Shown: one piece after another, positions 1 through 5,765 of the stretch
Layout: every line of letters starts with the position of its first letter
Position numbering within the stretch: position 1 is the stretch's first letter
Assembly: GCA_016763615.1 (NCBI GenBank)
Contig: JAESTJ010000072.1
Span: 1 to 7,875 of the forward strand
Origin: Minisyncoccota bacterium
Lineage (GTDB): Bacteria > Patescibacteriota > Minisyncoccia > Phycocordibacterales > UBA2100
Length of the DNA: 7,875 nucleotides
Reading direction: 5' to 3'
Program-made: the position numbers and the translations under genes
The notes under the pieces: generated by a model
Seen by the model: only the letters and a program-made list of their open reading frames with translations
Told to the model about the DNA's origin: nothing
The model's database searches: none

Positions 1-33
1 AATGTAATATATATTTAAATATAACTTATTTTC

Positions 34-2733
34 TTACACTGCAACTGCCTTCTTCCTCCCTTTAGCAATACCACGTTTCCTAACGACTTTTTTAATTGAA
101 ACTTTTTTCTTCACATCAAAAGTGAACTTCTCATTTTTAACATCCACTTTAATTGTTCCTCCGTCTAGCATTCCTTCATTCACCATCGTTGTTGCTATAG
201 GAGTTAATATCTCATTTTGAATAAGTCTCTTTAATGGCCGAGCACCGTAGCGTGGATTGTATCCTTTGGTTGAAAGATATTCGATTGCTGTCTGTGAAAA
301 TTGCAATTTTATATTTTTCTCAGCAAGACGTTTTTCCACTATAGTGACCTGCATCTTAACTATTTCCTTAATTGCTTTCTGGGAGAGTATGTCGAAAAGG
401 ATTATTTCATCGAGACGATTCAAAAATTCCGGACGGAAAAAATCTCGAAGGGTTTTCATCACTTTGTCTTTGCTGTGAATGTATTGTGCCTTGTCTCCCG
501 TATCGTCAGCAAATCCAAGTCGGCTCATCTTATCGATGTGCTCAGACCCTAAGTTGCTTGTCATTATGATTATTGAATTCTTAAAGTTTACCGTACGTCC
601 TTCTGCGTCAGTGAGTCGACCGTTATCAAGTTCCTGCAAGAGAATGTTAAACACCTCTGGATGCGCTTTTTCGATTTCATCAAATAAAATCACGGAATAC
701 GGGCGGTGGCGCACCTGTTCAGTGAGCGAACCTCCTTCTTCGTGACCCACATATCCAGGAGGAGAGCCTATCATCTTTGAAACAGAATGTTTCTCCATAA
801 ATTCAGACATATCCACTCGGATAAGAGCCTTTCCTTCATTAAACATAAATTCGGCTAATGCCTTTGTGAGTTCTGTTTTTCCAACTCCAGTAGGACCCAA
901 GAAAAGGAACGAACCTATAGGCCTTTCGGGATCAGCAATACCAACACGTGAACGCTTTACTGCATTTGCTACCTTTTGGAGTGCTTCTTCCTGACCCACA
1001 ATACGAGAACGTAGTGCGTCCTCCATACGCGAGAGCTTATTGAGTTCGTCTTCTAACATTCTTCGCACTGGCACTCCAGTCCATCGCGAAACTACATCTG
1101 CGATGTCTTCCTCGGTAATTTCCTCTCGTAATATTCGGCGTGAGCTCTGCAACTTTTTTAGGCGACTAATTTTCGTCTTTAAATCAATCTCGAGTTCAGG
1201 AATTCGTCCATAGCGAATCTCAGCGGCACTGGCTAAATCTGAAGACGCCTCTGCGGCCTCAGCGATAAGACGTACCTCTTCCAGTTCTAACTTAATTTCC
1301 TTTATTTCACCAAGTGTCTCCTTTTCGTTCTTCCATTTCACTTCAAGTTCACGTGTACCTTCTTTTAGTTCAGCGATTTCCTTTTCAACCGTTTTTACAC
1401 GAACCCTTGCTTTCTTCTCTCCCTCTTGCACATCTTTTTTAAGAGCTTCACGTTCAATTTCAAGACGCATAATTTTCCTGTGAGCTTCCTCAAGTTTTGG
1501 TGGTTTATTTTCGAGAGAAATCCGTAATGCTGAAGCTGCCTCATCAATAAGATCTACTGATTTATCTGGTAAGTAGCGCTCTGTGATGTAACGACTGCTT
1601 AATTGTACTGAAGAAACTATTGCTTCATCGGTAATGCGTACTCCATGGAAGAGTTCATATTTTTCTTTAAGTCCTCGCATGATTGCTATTGCGTCTTCGA
1701 TGGATGGCTCATTTACTAGTACTGGCTGGAAACGTCGAGTAAGAGCAGGATCACGCTCTATGTGCTTTTGATACTCATTAAGTGTTGTAGCTCCTATAAC
1801 CCGAAGGTCACCGCGTGCGAGTGCTGGCTTGAGCATGTTTGAGGCGTCCATCGAGCCTTCAGCTGCTCCAGCTCCAACGATGGTGTGGATTTCATCAATA
1901 AAGAGAATGATGTCTCCTTCTGATCGTTCCACTTCTTTCATGATTGCTTTCAGACGTTCCTCAAATTCTCCACGGAATTTTGTTCCAGCAATAAGAAGAC
2001 CTAAATCAAGTGATACTAAATCTTTCCCTTTAAGAGATTCTGGCACGTCGCCAGTTGCCATACGTGTCGCCAGTCCTTCTGCAATAGCAGTTTTTCCGAC
2101 TCCTGCTTCTCCTATGAGAATGGGATTATTCTTTGTTCGCCGAGAAAGAATTTGGATGACTCGAGTAATTTCATCATCGCGTCCAATAACTGGGTCCAAC
2201 TTATTTTCACGAGCACACTCTGTGAGAGAACGCGTAAATTTTGCAATTGCACGATTTTGCTTCGGAGCCTCAATGTCTGTTATCTTCCCATCTTTGATAT
2301 CTTCATACACACTAGTAACCTCTTCTTTACTTACTTGAAAACGTGCAATGACTTCAGCAGAGTTACCAGGATTCTCTAGAATGGCTAGTAGCAAATGTTC
2401 AGTGGACACAAATTTATCATTAAACGTACCAGCGATTCGTGGAGCTCCATCTTGCAAAATTTGTGCTAGCTCAGGTGTCAGATACAGCTGAAACGAGGTA
2501 GACATCGTAGTATTTGTTGTGTTCCCATCTAAGGCTTCAATGAGGGAATCTGCGAAATGAATAGTGTCAATTTCTAGTCTCTCAAGAATCGAAAGTGTCA
2601 TACTCTCATCTTGCAATAGAAGAGAAGCTAGCAAATGCAGAGGACTTACATGTGATTGTCCGCGCTCAATAGCAAGCTGATGCGCTCTGTGCACAGCTTC
2701 TTTTGCTTTGGTTGTAAAATTTTGGAACGGCAT
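34..2733 (-). CDS. clpB: ClpB-type AAA+ disaggregase with a ClpC-like LGF loop
   Basis: This is a two-ring Hsp100 ATPase that threads aggregated or tagged proteins through a central pore in the cytoplasm. The 899 residues show a Clp N-domain (about 1-150), AAA1 with Walker A GEAGVGKT (208-215), pore loop KFRG (252-255) and Walker B LFIDE (277-281), a long coiled-coil middle domain (about 410-535, containing YGRIPELE), and AAA2 with GPTGVGKT (613-620), pore loop GYVG (660-663), LFDE (683-686) and sensor-2 GAR (830-832). The long middle domain is the mark of ClpB. Unlike E. coli ClpB, it has about nine extra residues before FRPEF with Leu-Gly-Phe at 739-741, resembling the ClpP-docking loop of ClpC. 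A lysine/arginine-rich tail covers about 875-899. The ATG start fits the family N-terminus, but there is no Shine-Dalgarno. The trypsin-like gene lies 31 bp upstream on the same strand. No clpP is in the window. The family is certain; whether it is ClpB-like or ClpC-like in function is open. Confidence 0.93.
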   Translation of the reverse strand: MPFQNFTTKAKEAVHRAHQLAIERGQSHVSPLHLLASLLLQDESMTLSILERLEIDTIHFADSLIEALDGNTTNTTMSTSFQLYLTPELAQILQDGAPRIAGTFNDKFVSTEHLLLAILENPGNSAEVIARFQVSKEEVTSVYEDIKDGKITDIEAPKQNRAIAKFTRSLTECARENKLDPVIGRDDEITRVIQILSRRTKNNPILIGEAGVGKTAIAEGLATRMATGDVPESLKGKDLVSLDLGLLIAGTKFRGEFEERLKAIMKEVERSEGDIILFIDEIHTIVGAGAAEGSMDASNMLKPALARGDLRVIGATTLNEYQKHIERDPALTRRFQPVLVNEPSIEDAIAIMRGLKEKYELFHGVRITDEAIVSSVQLSSRYITERYLPDKSVDLIDEAASALRISLENKPPKLEEAHRKIMRLEIEREALKKDVQEGEKKARVRVKTVEKEIAELKEGTRELEVKWKNEKETLGEIKEIKLELEEVRLIAEAAEASSDLASAAEIRYGRIPELEIDLKTKISRLKKLQSSRRILREEITEEDIADVVSRWTGVPVRRMLEDELNKLSRMEDALRSRIVGQEEALQKVANAVKRSRVGIADPERPIGSFLFLGPTGVGKTELTKALAEFMFNEGKALIRVDMSEFMEKHSVSKMIGSPPGYVGHEEGGSLTEQVRHRPYSVILFDEIEKAHPEVFNILLQELDNGRLTDAEGRTVNFKNSIIIMTSNLGSEHIDKMSRLGFADDTGDKAQYIHSKDKVMKTLRDFFRPEFLNRLDEIILFDILSQKAIKEIVKMQVTIVEKRLAEKNIKLQFSQTAIEYLSTKGYNPRYGARPLKRLIQNEILTPIATTMVNEGMLDGGTIKVDVKNEKFTFDVKKKVSIKKVVRKRGIAKGRKKAVAV

Positions 2734-2764
2734 AATATATAAATACGAAAAAACTTATACACTC

Positions 2765-3598
2765 TTACTGAGCTACTTCCTCGGTTGATGTCGCCGCTGC
2801 ACCCTCTTCTTCAGTTCCCACCACTTCATCTGGTGCTATTGCTTGTGCGAATGCAGCTCGAATTGGTGCAAATGAACTTTCCCCAACTTCTCGGGACGCA
2901 CCAGTACTCATTCCCACCACTTCCCCATCAACATTTATTAGAGGTGCACCTGGTGCAATTTTTGTGCCACTAATACTTGTTCCTATATAACCTCCTTCTC
3001 CGAGCTCAGTTGCAATTCCTTGCGTTATACTTCCGCTTCCAACAAATGCAACAAGTGTTTGACCAAGGTGTAGTGCAACTTCAGTAGGAACAATCGCAGA
3101 AACGCCGGTGCGTTCTACCGCAACAGTGAGTAGCGCGATACCTCGAGCTCCTCCGCCATACGTTATATGTGCTGGTATGTATTCTTCTGCTCCAACATCT
3201 ATCGCATAGTTTCCATCTTCAACTAACATCCACGAATCCATTGCAAGTGTGCCATCAGAATCAATAAATACTCCGAGAGAGACGAACGCTCCAGAATCTG
3301 CATCTACAACACTCACAATTTTGGATTTATTTTCTGCTATTGCGGCGGCAATTAAATCAGCTTCCTTAATTATGATGGTTTTTTCTCTCGTAATAATTGT
3401 TGCTTGTTGATTTTCTGCTGGAACAACTGTTTCTACCGTTCGCTCTACAACGCGCTGAATAACACGAGTCACATCAGTCGGTGTTTCTTCGATAAGAGAC
3501 ACTGTCACTATACCCGTGGCAATTGAAGTAACAAATGACACAAGCATGGTCAGGAGTACAATTTGTGATTTATTTAGTTGTTCTAAGTCCATTGCCAT
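2765..3598 (-). CDS. Membrane-anchored trypsin-fold protein without catalytic triad (pseudo-protease)
   Basis: Residue numbers count from an upstream TTG at 3610 (281 aa). I prefer the ATG at 3598 (277 aa); another ATG lies at 3592. A short N-terminus precedes one hydrophobic segment (about 16-40), then a V/E/R-rich linker (45-80), then a domain (about 95-260) whose pattern matches HtrA/DegP-like S1C proteases: a VVDADSGAF...VFIDSDG strand pair, an IALLTV strand and a GAPLINVDGEVVGMS strand. None of the three catalytic positions is kept: Trp127 stands where His is expected, Gly157 where Asp is expected, and Pro220 where Ser is expected. The acidic, Ala/Thr-rich C-terminal tail (261-281) shows no PDZ domain. 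The protein is probably an anchored binding or scaffold protein facing outward, but no function is established. It lies 31 bp upstream of clpB, so co-transcription is likely. The fold assignment comes from motif alignment by eye. Confidence 0.75.
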   Translation of the reverse strand: MAMDLEQLNKSQIVLLTMLVSFVTSIATGIVTVSLIEETPTDVTRVIQRVVERTVETVVPAENQQATIITREKTIIIKEADLIAAAIAENKSKIVSVVDADSGAFVSLGVFIDSDGTLAMDSWMLVEDGNYAIDVGAEEYIPAHITYGGGARGIALLTVAVERTGVSAIVPTEVALHLGQTLVAFVGSGSITQGIATELGEGGYIGTSISGTKIAPGAPLINVDGEVVGMSTGASREVGESSFAPIRAAFAQAIAPDEVVGTEEEGAAATSTEEVAQ

Positions 3599-3655
3599 AT
3601 AGTATCCCAACTAGTATCTTTTTCCAACATTTTTCTACTGAAATGACAAAGCAAA

Positions 3656-3684
3656 AACGCGAAATCTGTTAAGAATTCCGCGTT
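3656..3684 (-). terminator. Predicted Rho-independent terminator of the small orphan gene
   Basis: Read leftward, a 6-bp GC-rich stem AACGCG/CGCGTT (3684-3679 with 3661-3656) is extended by an inner ATT/AAT pair across one mismatch. It is followed by a T-rich stretch (3657-3648: five T, then GC, then TTT). It begins directly after the TAG at 3685-3687 that ends the alternative frame of the small gene, and 15 bp after the other stop. There is no T-run on the rightward side, so it would act leftward only. Some read-through into the pseudo-protease gene is possible. Confidence 0.5.
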
Positions 3685-3698
3685 CTAAAAATGTGTTG

Positions 3699-3881
3699 TT
3701 ATCTCCTTCTTTTTGAGGAGCTTGTGAATGTACTGCTCAAATGCAATATCCCGATTCCGATGGGACCATTGCGCCAACAAAAAAGAGTCCAAACGATTCG
3801 TGCGCCAAATTTTGCATATGAATTGCTAATGCGTGCAATCCTCAACTGGTCGTAGCGCAAACCCTTAAACAAACGTTCCAT
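3699..3881 (-). CDS. Small orphan gene, unknown family, possibly frameshifted
   Basis: I do not recognise this gene. It is supported mainly by its context: a consensus promoter with an internal operator, a Shine-Dalgarno AGAAGGA at 3895-3889 spaced 7 nt from the ATG, and a terminator hairpin after it. As read it gives 60 residues, starting MERLFKGLRYDQLRIARISN and ending in a Ser-rich SSSKRRR tail of low plausibility. A second frame is open from 3825 to the TAG at 3685-3687. Its final part (LLAQWSHRNRDIAFEQYIH, then KLLKKKE) looks much more like a charged helical C-terminus. Adding one T to the six-T run (plus-strand A run 3779-3784) would join the two into a 65-residue protein ending next to the terminator. 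So it may be a sequencing error, a decaying gene, or a programmed shift. No membrane segment or known motif is visible. A non-coding RNA here is not excluded. Confidence 0.45.
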   Translation of the reverse strand: MERLFKGLRYDQLRIARISNSYAKFGARIVWTLFCWRNGPIGIGILHLSSTFTSSSKRRR

Positions 3882-3888
3882 TGCTAAA

Positions 3889-3895
3889 TCCTTCT
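3889..3895 (-). promoter_or_regulatory. Shine-Dalgarno AGAAGGA of the small orphan gene
   Basis: AGAAGGA lies 7 nt before the ATG at 3881. It fixes the start of the small gene and is the clearest ribosome binding site in the window. The other genes have weak, badly spaced or no such sites. Confidence 0.65.
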
Positions 3896-3924
3896 CGCAA
3901 ACTGAACTAAATTTGATTAAGAAT

Positions 3925-3952
3925 ATTATACGGTAATATTACCGTATGTCAA
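3925..3952 (-). promoter_or_regulatory. Consensus sigma70 promoter with a palindromic operator in its spacer
   Basis: Read leftward, TTGACA (3952-3947) and TATAAT (3930-3925) are both perfect consensus hexamers separated by 16 bp. The spacer is filled by the perfect 20-bp palindrome ATACGGTAATATTACCGTAT (3928-3947), which overlaps half of the -10 box and one base of the -35 box. A transcript should start near 3918, giving a leader of about 37 nt before the ATG at 3881. A dimeric repressor bound here would block RNA polymerase. The regulator cannot be named from the sequence. The promoter starts 16 bp past the stop of the cysteine desulfurase gene. Confidence 0.85.
3928..3947. repeat. Perfect 20-bp inverted repeat (putative operator)
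   Basis: The half-sites ATACGGTAAT and ATTACCGTAT meet with no gap. Its position inside a consensus promoter points to protein binding to DNA rather than an RNA hairpin, because it lies upstream of the predicted transcription start. A second, shorter palindrome, ATAGCGCTAT, sits beside it at 3952-3961. Confidence 0.85.
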
Positions 3953-3968
3953 TAGCGCTATGCAACAT

Positions 3969-5168
3969 CTAAAAACTACGATACGTTTCAACAGCATCGC
4001 GAACTTTTGAAATAATTAGGAAAACATCTTCAGCGAAGGTATTTCGCCCAAAAGAAAATCGAAGAGTGTTCGTAGCGCGCCATTTTTCTCCTCCAAGAGC
4101 GGCAACAACATGTGACTGCGATGCATCGGAACGTTCCAGGCAGGCACTCTTTGTAGTGAGAGATACCCCCCTTTGATCGAGATACATAGAGACATACTCC
4201 GAATCGATTTTCGGAATAGAGATATTTAAAATGTGAGGACTTTGGTTCTTAAAATCACCGTTGCGGATGATGTCAGGAATTTCAGCTAAAAGGCCTTCGT
4301 ACAACTCTTTATTTAGAGCTGATAATCGTTCACTTTCTCCAGTTCGTAATTCTACCCCTTCTTCAAACGCAGCGGCGAAACCAGCTGCCAAGGCTACATT
4401 TTCTGTCCCCGGGCGCAATCCTTGTTCCTGGCTGCCACCTCGCAGTACAGGTAAAATTTTTACCCCATGCTTAATGTATAAAACCCCTACTCCTCGTGGC
4501 CCATACATTTTTCCAGAATCTAAACTCATCAAGTCAACTCCCAAGCCTTGAGGAACAAGAGACTGATATAGACCTTGAGCTGCATCTGTATGGAGTATTG
4601 TTTTCTCTAAAGTTTTCCCTCCAACTTTAGGTTTCGTTTCTTTCAGCAACTTCCCTATTGCATGCATTGGCTGAACGGTTCCAATTTCACTATTGACCAG
4701 TGCAACAGAAACAAGAACTGTATTTTCTTTGAGGGCCGCCTTCACGAGTTCAGGAGTAACTGCTCCATGCTCATTGGGAGAAACTTGATCGACAGTCAAA
4801 CCTCTTGAAATAAACTGATTAAACACATCGCTAACCGAAGGGTGCTCAATCGAACTAATAAGAATATGACAATCTTTCATAGTAATCCCCTCCTTTTCAA
4901 GAGAGAAGAGGTACCCAACTAGTGCAAGATTATTTGCTTCGGTTCCTCCAGAAGTAAAAACAAGTTCTTGCGATTTAACTCCTAACACGCGCCCTAGGAC
5001 GCTTCGAGCACTGTCTAATACTTCTTTAGCTTTGAGACCCTCAGTATGTAGAGCCTGAGGATTTGCAAAATATCTTGAAGCATCAAGATAGGCGGCTTGT
5101 GATTTTTCAGAAACTGGCGTCGCAGCCGCAAAATCAAGAAATATCCTTTTATCATCATTTTTATCCAT
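3969..5168 (-). CDS. Cysteine desulfurase, NifS/IscS family (class V aminotransferase fold)
   Basis: This PLP enzyme converts cysteine to alanine and passes the sulfur as a persulfide to acceptors for Fe-S clusters or tRNA thiolation. Counting from the ATG at 5168 (399 aa), it shows the N-terminal FLDFAAATPVSEK motif, GGTEANN (74-80), the PLP-stacking His109 in EHPS, HTDAAQ with Asp195 and Gln198, the Schiff-base lysine Lys220 in SGKMYGPRG, RGGSQEQGLRPGTEN, and the catalytic Cys343 in SACLE. The family usually has His-Lys at the lysine motif; here it is Gly-Lys. The frame stays open to 5237, but the motif begins just after 5168, the longer start would overlap the divergent gene, and a promoter -10 box lies 7 nt upstream of 5168. 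No IscU, SufU or MnmA partner is in the window, so the sulfur acceptor is unknown. IscS and NifS cannot be told apart here. Confidence 0.9.
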   Translation of the reverse strand: MDKNDDKRIFLDFAAATPVSEKSQAAYLDASRYFANPQALHTEGLKAKEVLDSARSVLGRVLGVKSQELVFTSGGTEANNLALVGYLFSLEKEGITMKDCHILISSIEHPSVSDVFNQFISRGLTVDQVSPNEHGAVTPELVKAALKENTVLVSVALVNSEIGTVQPMHAIGKLLKETKPKVGGKTLEKTILHTDAAQGLYQSLVPQGLGVDLMSLDSGKMYGPRGVGVLYIKHGVKILPVLRGGSQEQGLRPGTENVALAAGFAAAFEEGVELRTGESERLSALNKELYEGLLAEIPDIIRNGDFKNQSPHILNISIPKIDSEYVSMYLDQRGVSLTTKSACLERSDASQSHVVAALGGEKWRATNTLRFSFGRNTFAEDVFLIISKVRDAVETYRSF

Positions 5169-5175
5169 TGTGCGT

Positions 5176-5203
5176 ATTGTAAACAGCAAAGTAGGAATGT
5201 CCA
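5176..5203 (-). promoter_or_regulatory. Promoter of the cysteine desulfurase gene, predicted leaderless
   Basis: Read leftward, TGGACA (5203-5198, one mismatch to TTGACA) and TACAAT (5181-5176, one mismatch to TATAAT) are 16 bp apart. The -10 box ends 7 nt before the ATG at 5168, so transcription should begin at or within a base of the start codon. No Shine-Dalgarno is present, in keeping with a leaderless mRNA. It overlaps the divergent promoter for the DUF4446 gene. Confidence 0.65.
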
Positions 5204-5212
5204 TGTTACAAT
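5204..5212 (+). promoter_or_regulatory. Extended -10 promoter element of the DUF4446 gene, predicted leaderless
   Basis: TGTTACAAT is an extended -10 (TGn plus TACAAT, 5207-5212). It ends 7 nt before the ATG at 5220, placing the transcription start on the start codon. I see no good -35 box, as expected for an extended -10 promoter. No Shine-Dalgarno lies before the gene. Confidence 0.55.
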
Positions 5213-5219
5213 CTCGCCC

Positions 5220-5684
5220 ATGCCAACACTCGTTCAATTTTTCATTGGAACTGGAGTACTCCTCTCTCTACTATTGCTGTGGAATATTTTTTTGGAAATT
5301 CGTCTTCGTCGGCTCACTCGTGGTTCGGATGGAAAGAATCTTGAAGGTCACTTAGCTACTATTGCGCGAGATTACCAAGATTTAGAGGAATTTAAAAGTG
5401 CACTGCACTCTCGATTAGAAACCATGGATGTGCGCCTTAAAGGAAGTGTGAGCGGAGTTGGCGTTGTACGTTTTCATCCCTTTGCTGGTAGTGGTGACAG
5501 CAAGCCTTCATTCGCCGTTGCGTTTATATCTGAAAATGGTGATGGAATCATTATTTCTACTCTACACGCCAGAAATAGCGTGAGTATCTTCAGCAAAAAC
5601 GTGAGCGAATTTAAGAGTGATAAAGAACTTACGGAAGAAGAGGCTGGAGCACTTGAAAAAGCGCGAAATTCGTTGCATACTTGA
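5220..5684 (+). CDS. DUF4446 family membrane protein
   Basis: This is a 154-residue protein of unknown function. One N-terminal transmembrane helix (about 7-27) is followed by positive residues (RLRRLTR), suggesting the rest is cytoplasmic. A charged, probably helical stretch (about 40-75) leads to the conserved core: VGVVRFHPFAGSGDSKPSFA (81-100), ENGDGIIISTLHARNSVSIF (105-124) and a C-terminal LTEEEAGALEKAR (137-149). The R-F-H/N-P-F, SFA and S-x-H-x-R pattern is how I recognise DUF4446. I know no established biochemical role. The gene diverges from the cysteine desulfurase gene and lies 81 bp before infB in the same direction. The ATG at 5220 is the natural start because the hydrophobic helix follows at once. 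Confidence 0.8.
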   Translation: MPTLVQFFIGTGVLLSLLLLWNIFLEIRLRRLTRGSDGKNLEGHLATIARDYQDLEEFKSALHSRLETMDVRLKGSVSGVGVVRFHPFAGSGDSKPSFAVAFISENGDGIIISTLHARNSVSIFSKNVSEFKSDKELTEEEAGALEKARNSLHT

Positions 5685-5686
5685 AC

Positions 5687-5733
5687 TATCAGTTCGTCAG
5701 ACAGGAACTATAGAGTTCCTTCATAAACTGATA
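5687..5733 (+). repeat. Nested inverted repeats between DUF4446 and infB
   Basis: An outer 8-bp perfect stem, TATCAGTT (5687-5694) with AACTGATA (5726-5733), encloses an inner 7-bp perfect stem, AGGAACT (5703-5709) with AGTTCCT (5714-5720), closed by a 4-nt loop. The unit starts 3 nt after the DUF4446 stop. No T-run follows, so it is not a standard terminator. It could stabilise the DUF4446 mRNA end, form part of an infB leader, or bind a protein as DNA. Confidence 0.55.
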
Positions 5734-5740
5734 TAAATTG

Positions 5741-5761
5741 AGCGCCCGGTGCGCTGTTTTT
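5741..5761 (+). terminator. GC hairpin with T-run directly before infB (terminator or attenuator-like)
   Basis: Stem AGCGC (5741-5745) and GCGCT (5751-5755) closes a 5-nt loop and is followed by G and five T (5757-5761). The stem is only 5 bp, so termination strength is uncertain. It ends 4 nt before the infB ATG, leaving no room for a promoter after it. If it terminates transcription, it must do so within the infB leader or let some polymerase through. A -10-like TATAAA lies at 5732-5737, before the hairpin. Confidence 0.45.
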
Positions 5762-5765
5762 CATT

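Noticed and set aside
10..23. Palindrome TATATTTAAATATA after the clpB stop
   Set aside because: It is pure AT, expected by chance in such sequence, and has no GC stem to act as a terminator.
1829..2338. Open frame of 169 codons on the plus strand
   Set aside because: It lies fully antisense to the conserved AAA1 region of clpB and its translation looks like a low-complexity shadow.
3599..3610. TTG start for the pseudo-protease at 3610
   Set aside because: Two ATG codons (3598, 3592) follow within six codons, and no good Shine-Dalgarno favours the TTG. The exact start remains uncertain.
3928..3947. CIRCE or MerR-type operator
   Set aside because: The sequence does not match CIRCE (TTAGCACTC/GAGTGCTAA), and MerR-type promoters have 19-20 bp spacers, not 16.
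3699..3952. Toxin-antitoxin locus at the operator-controlled small gene
   Set aside because: Only one small gene is present, and neither frame shows a toxin or antitoxin motif I recognise.
5169..5237. Upstream extension of the cysteine desulfurase to an ATG at 5237
   Set aside because: The extra 23 residues do not fit the family, would overlap the divergent DUF4446 gene, and lie upstream of the predicted transcription start.
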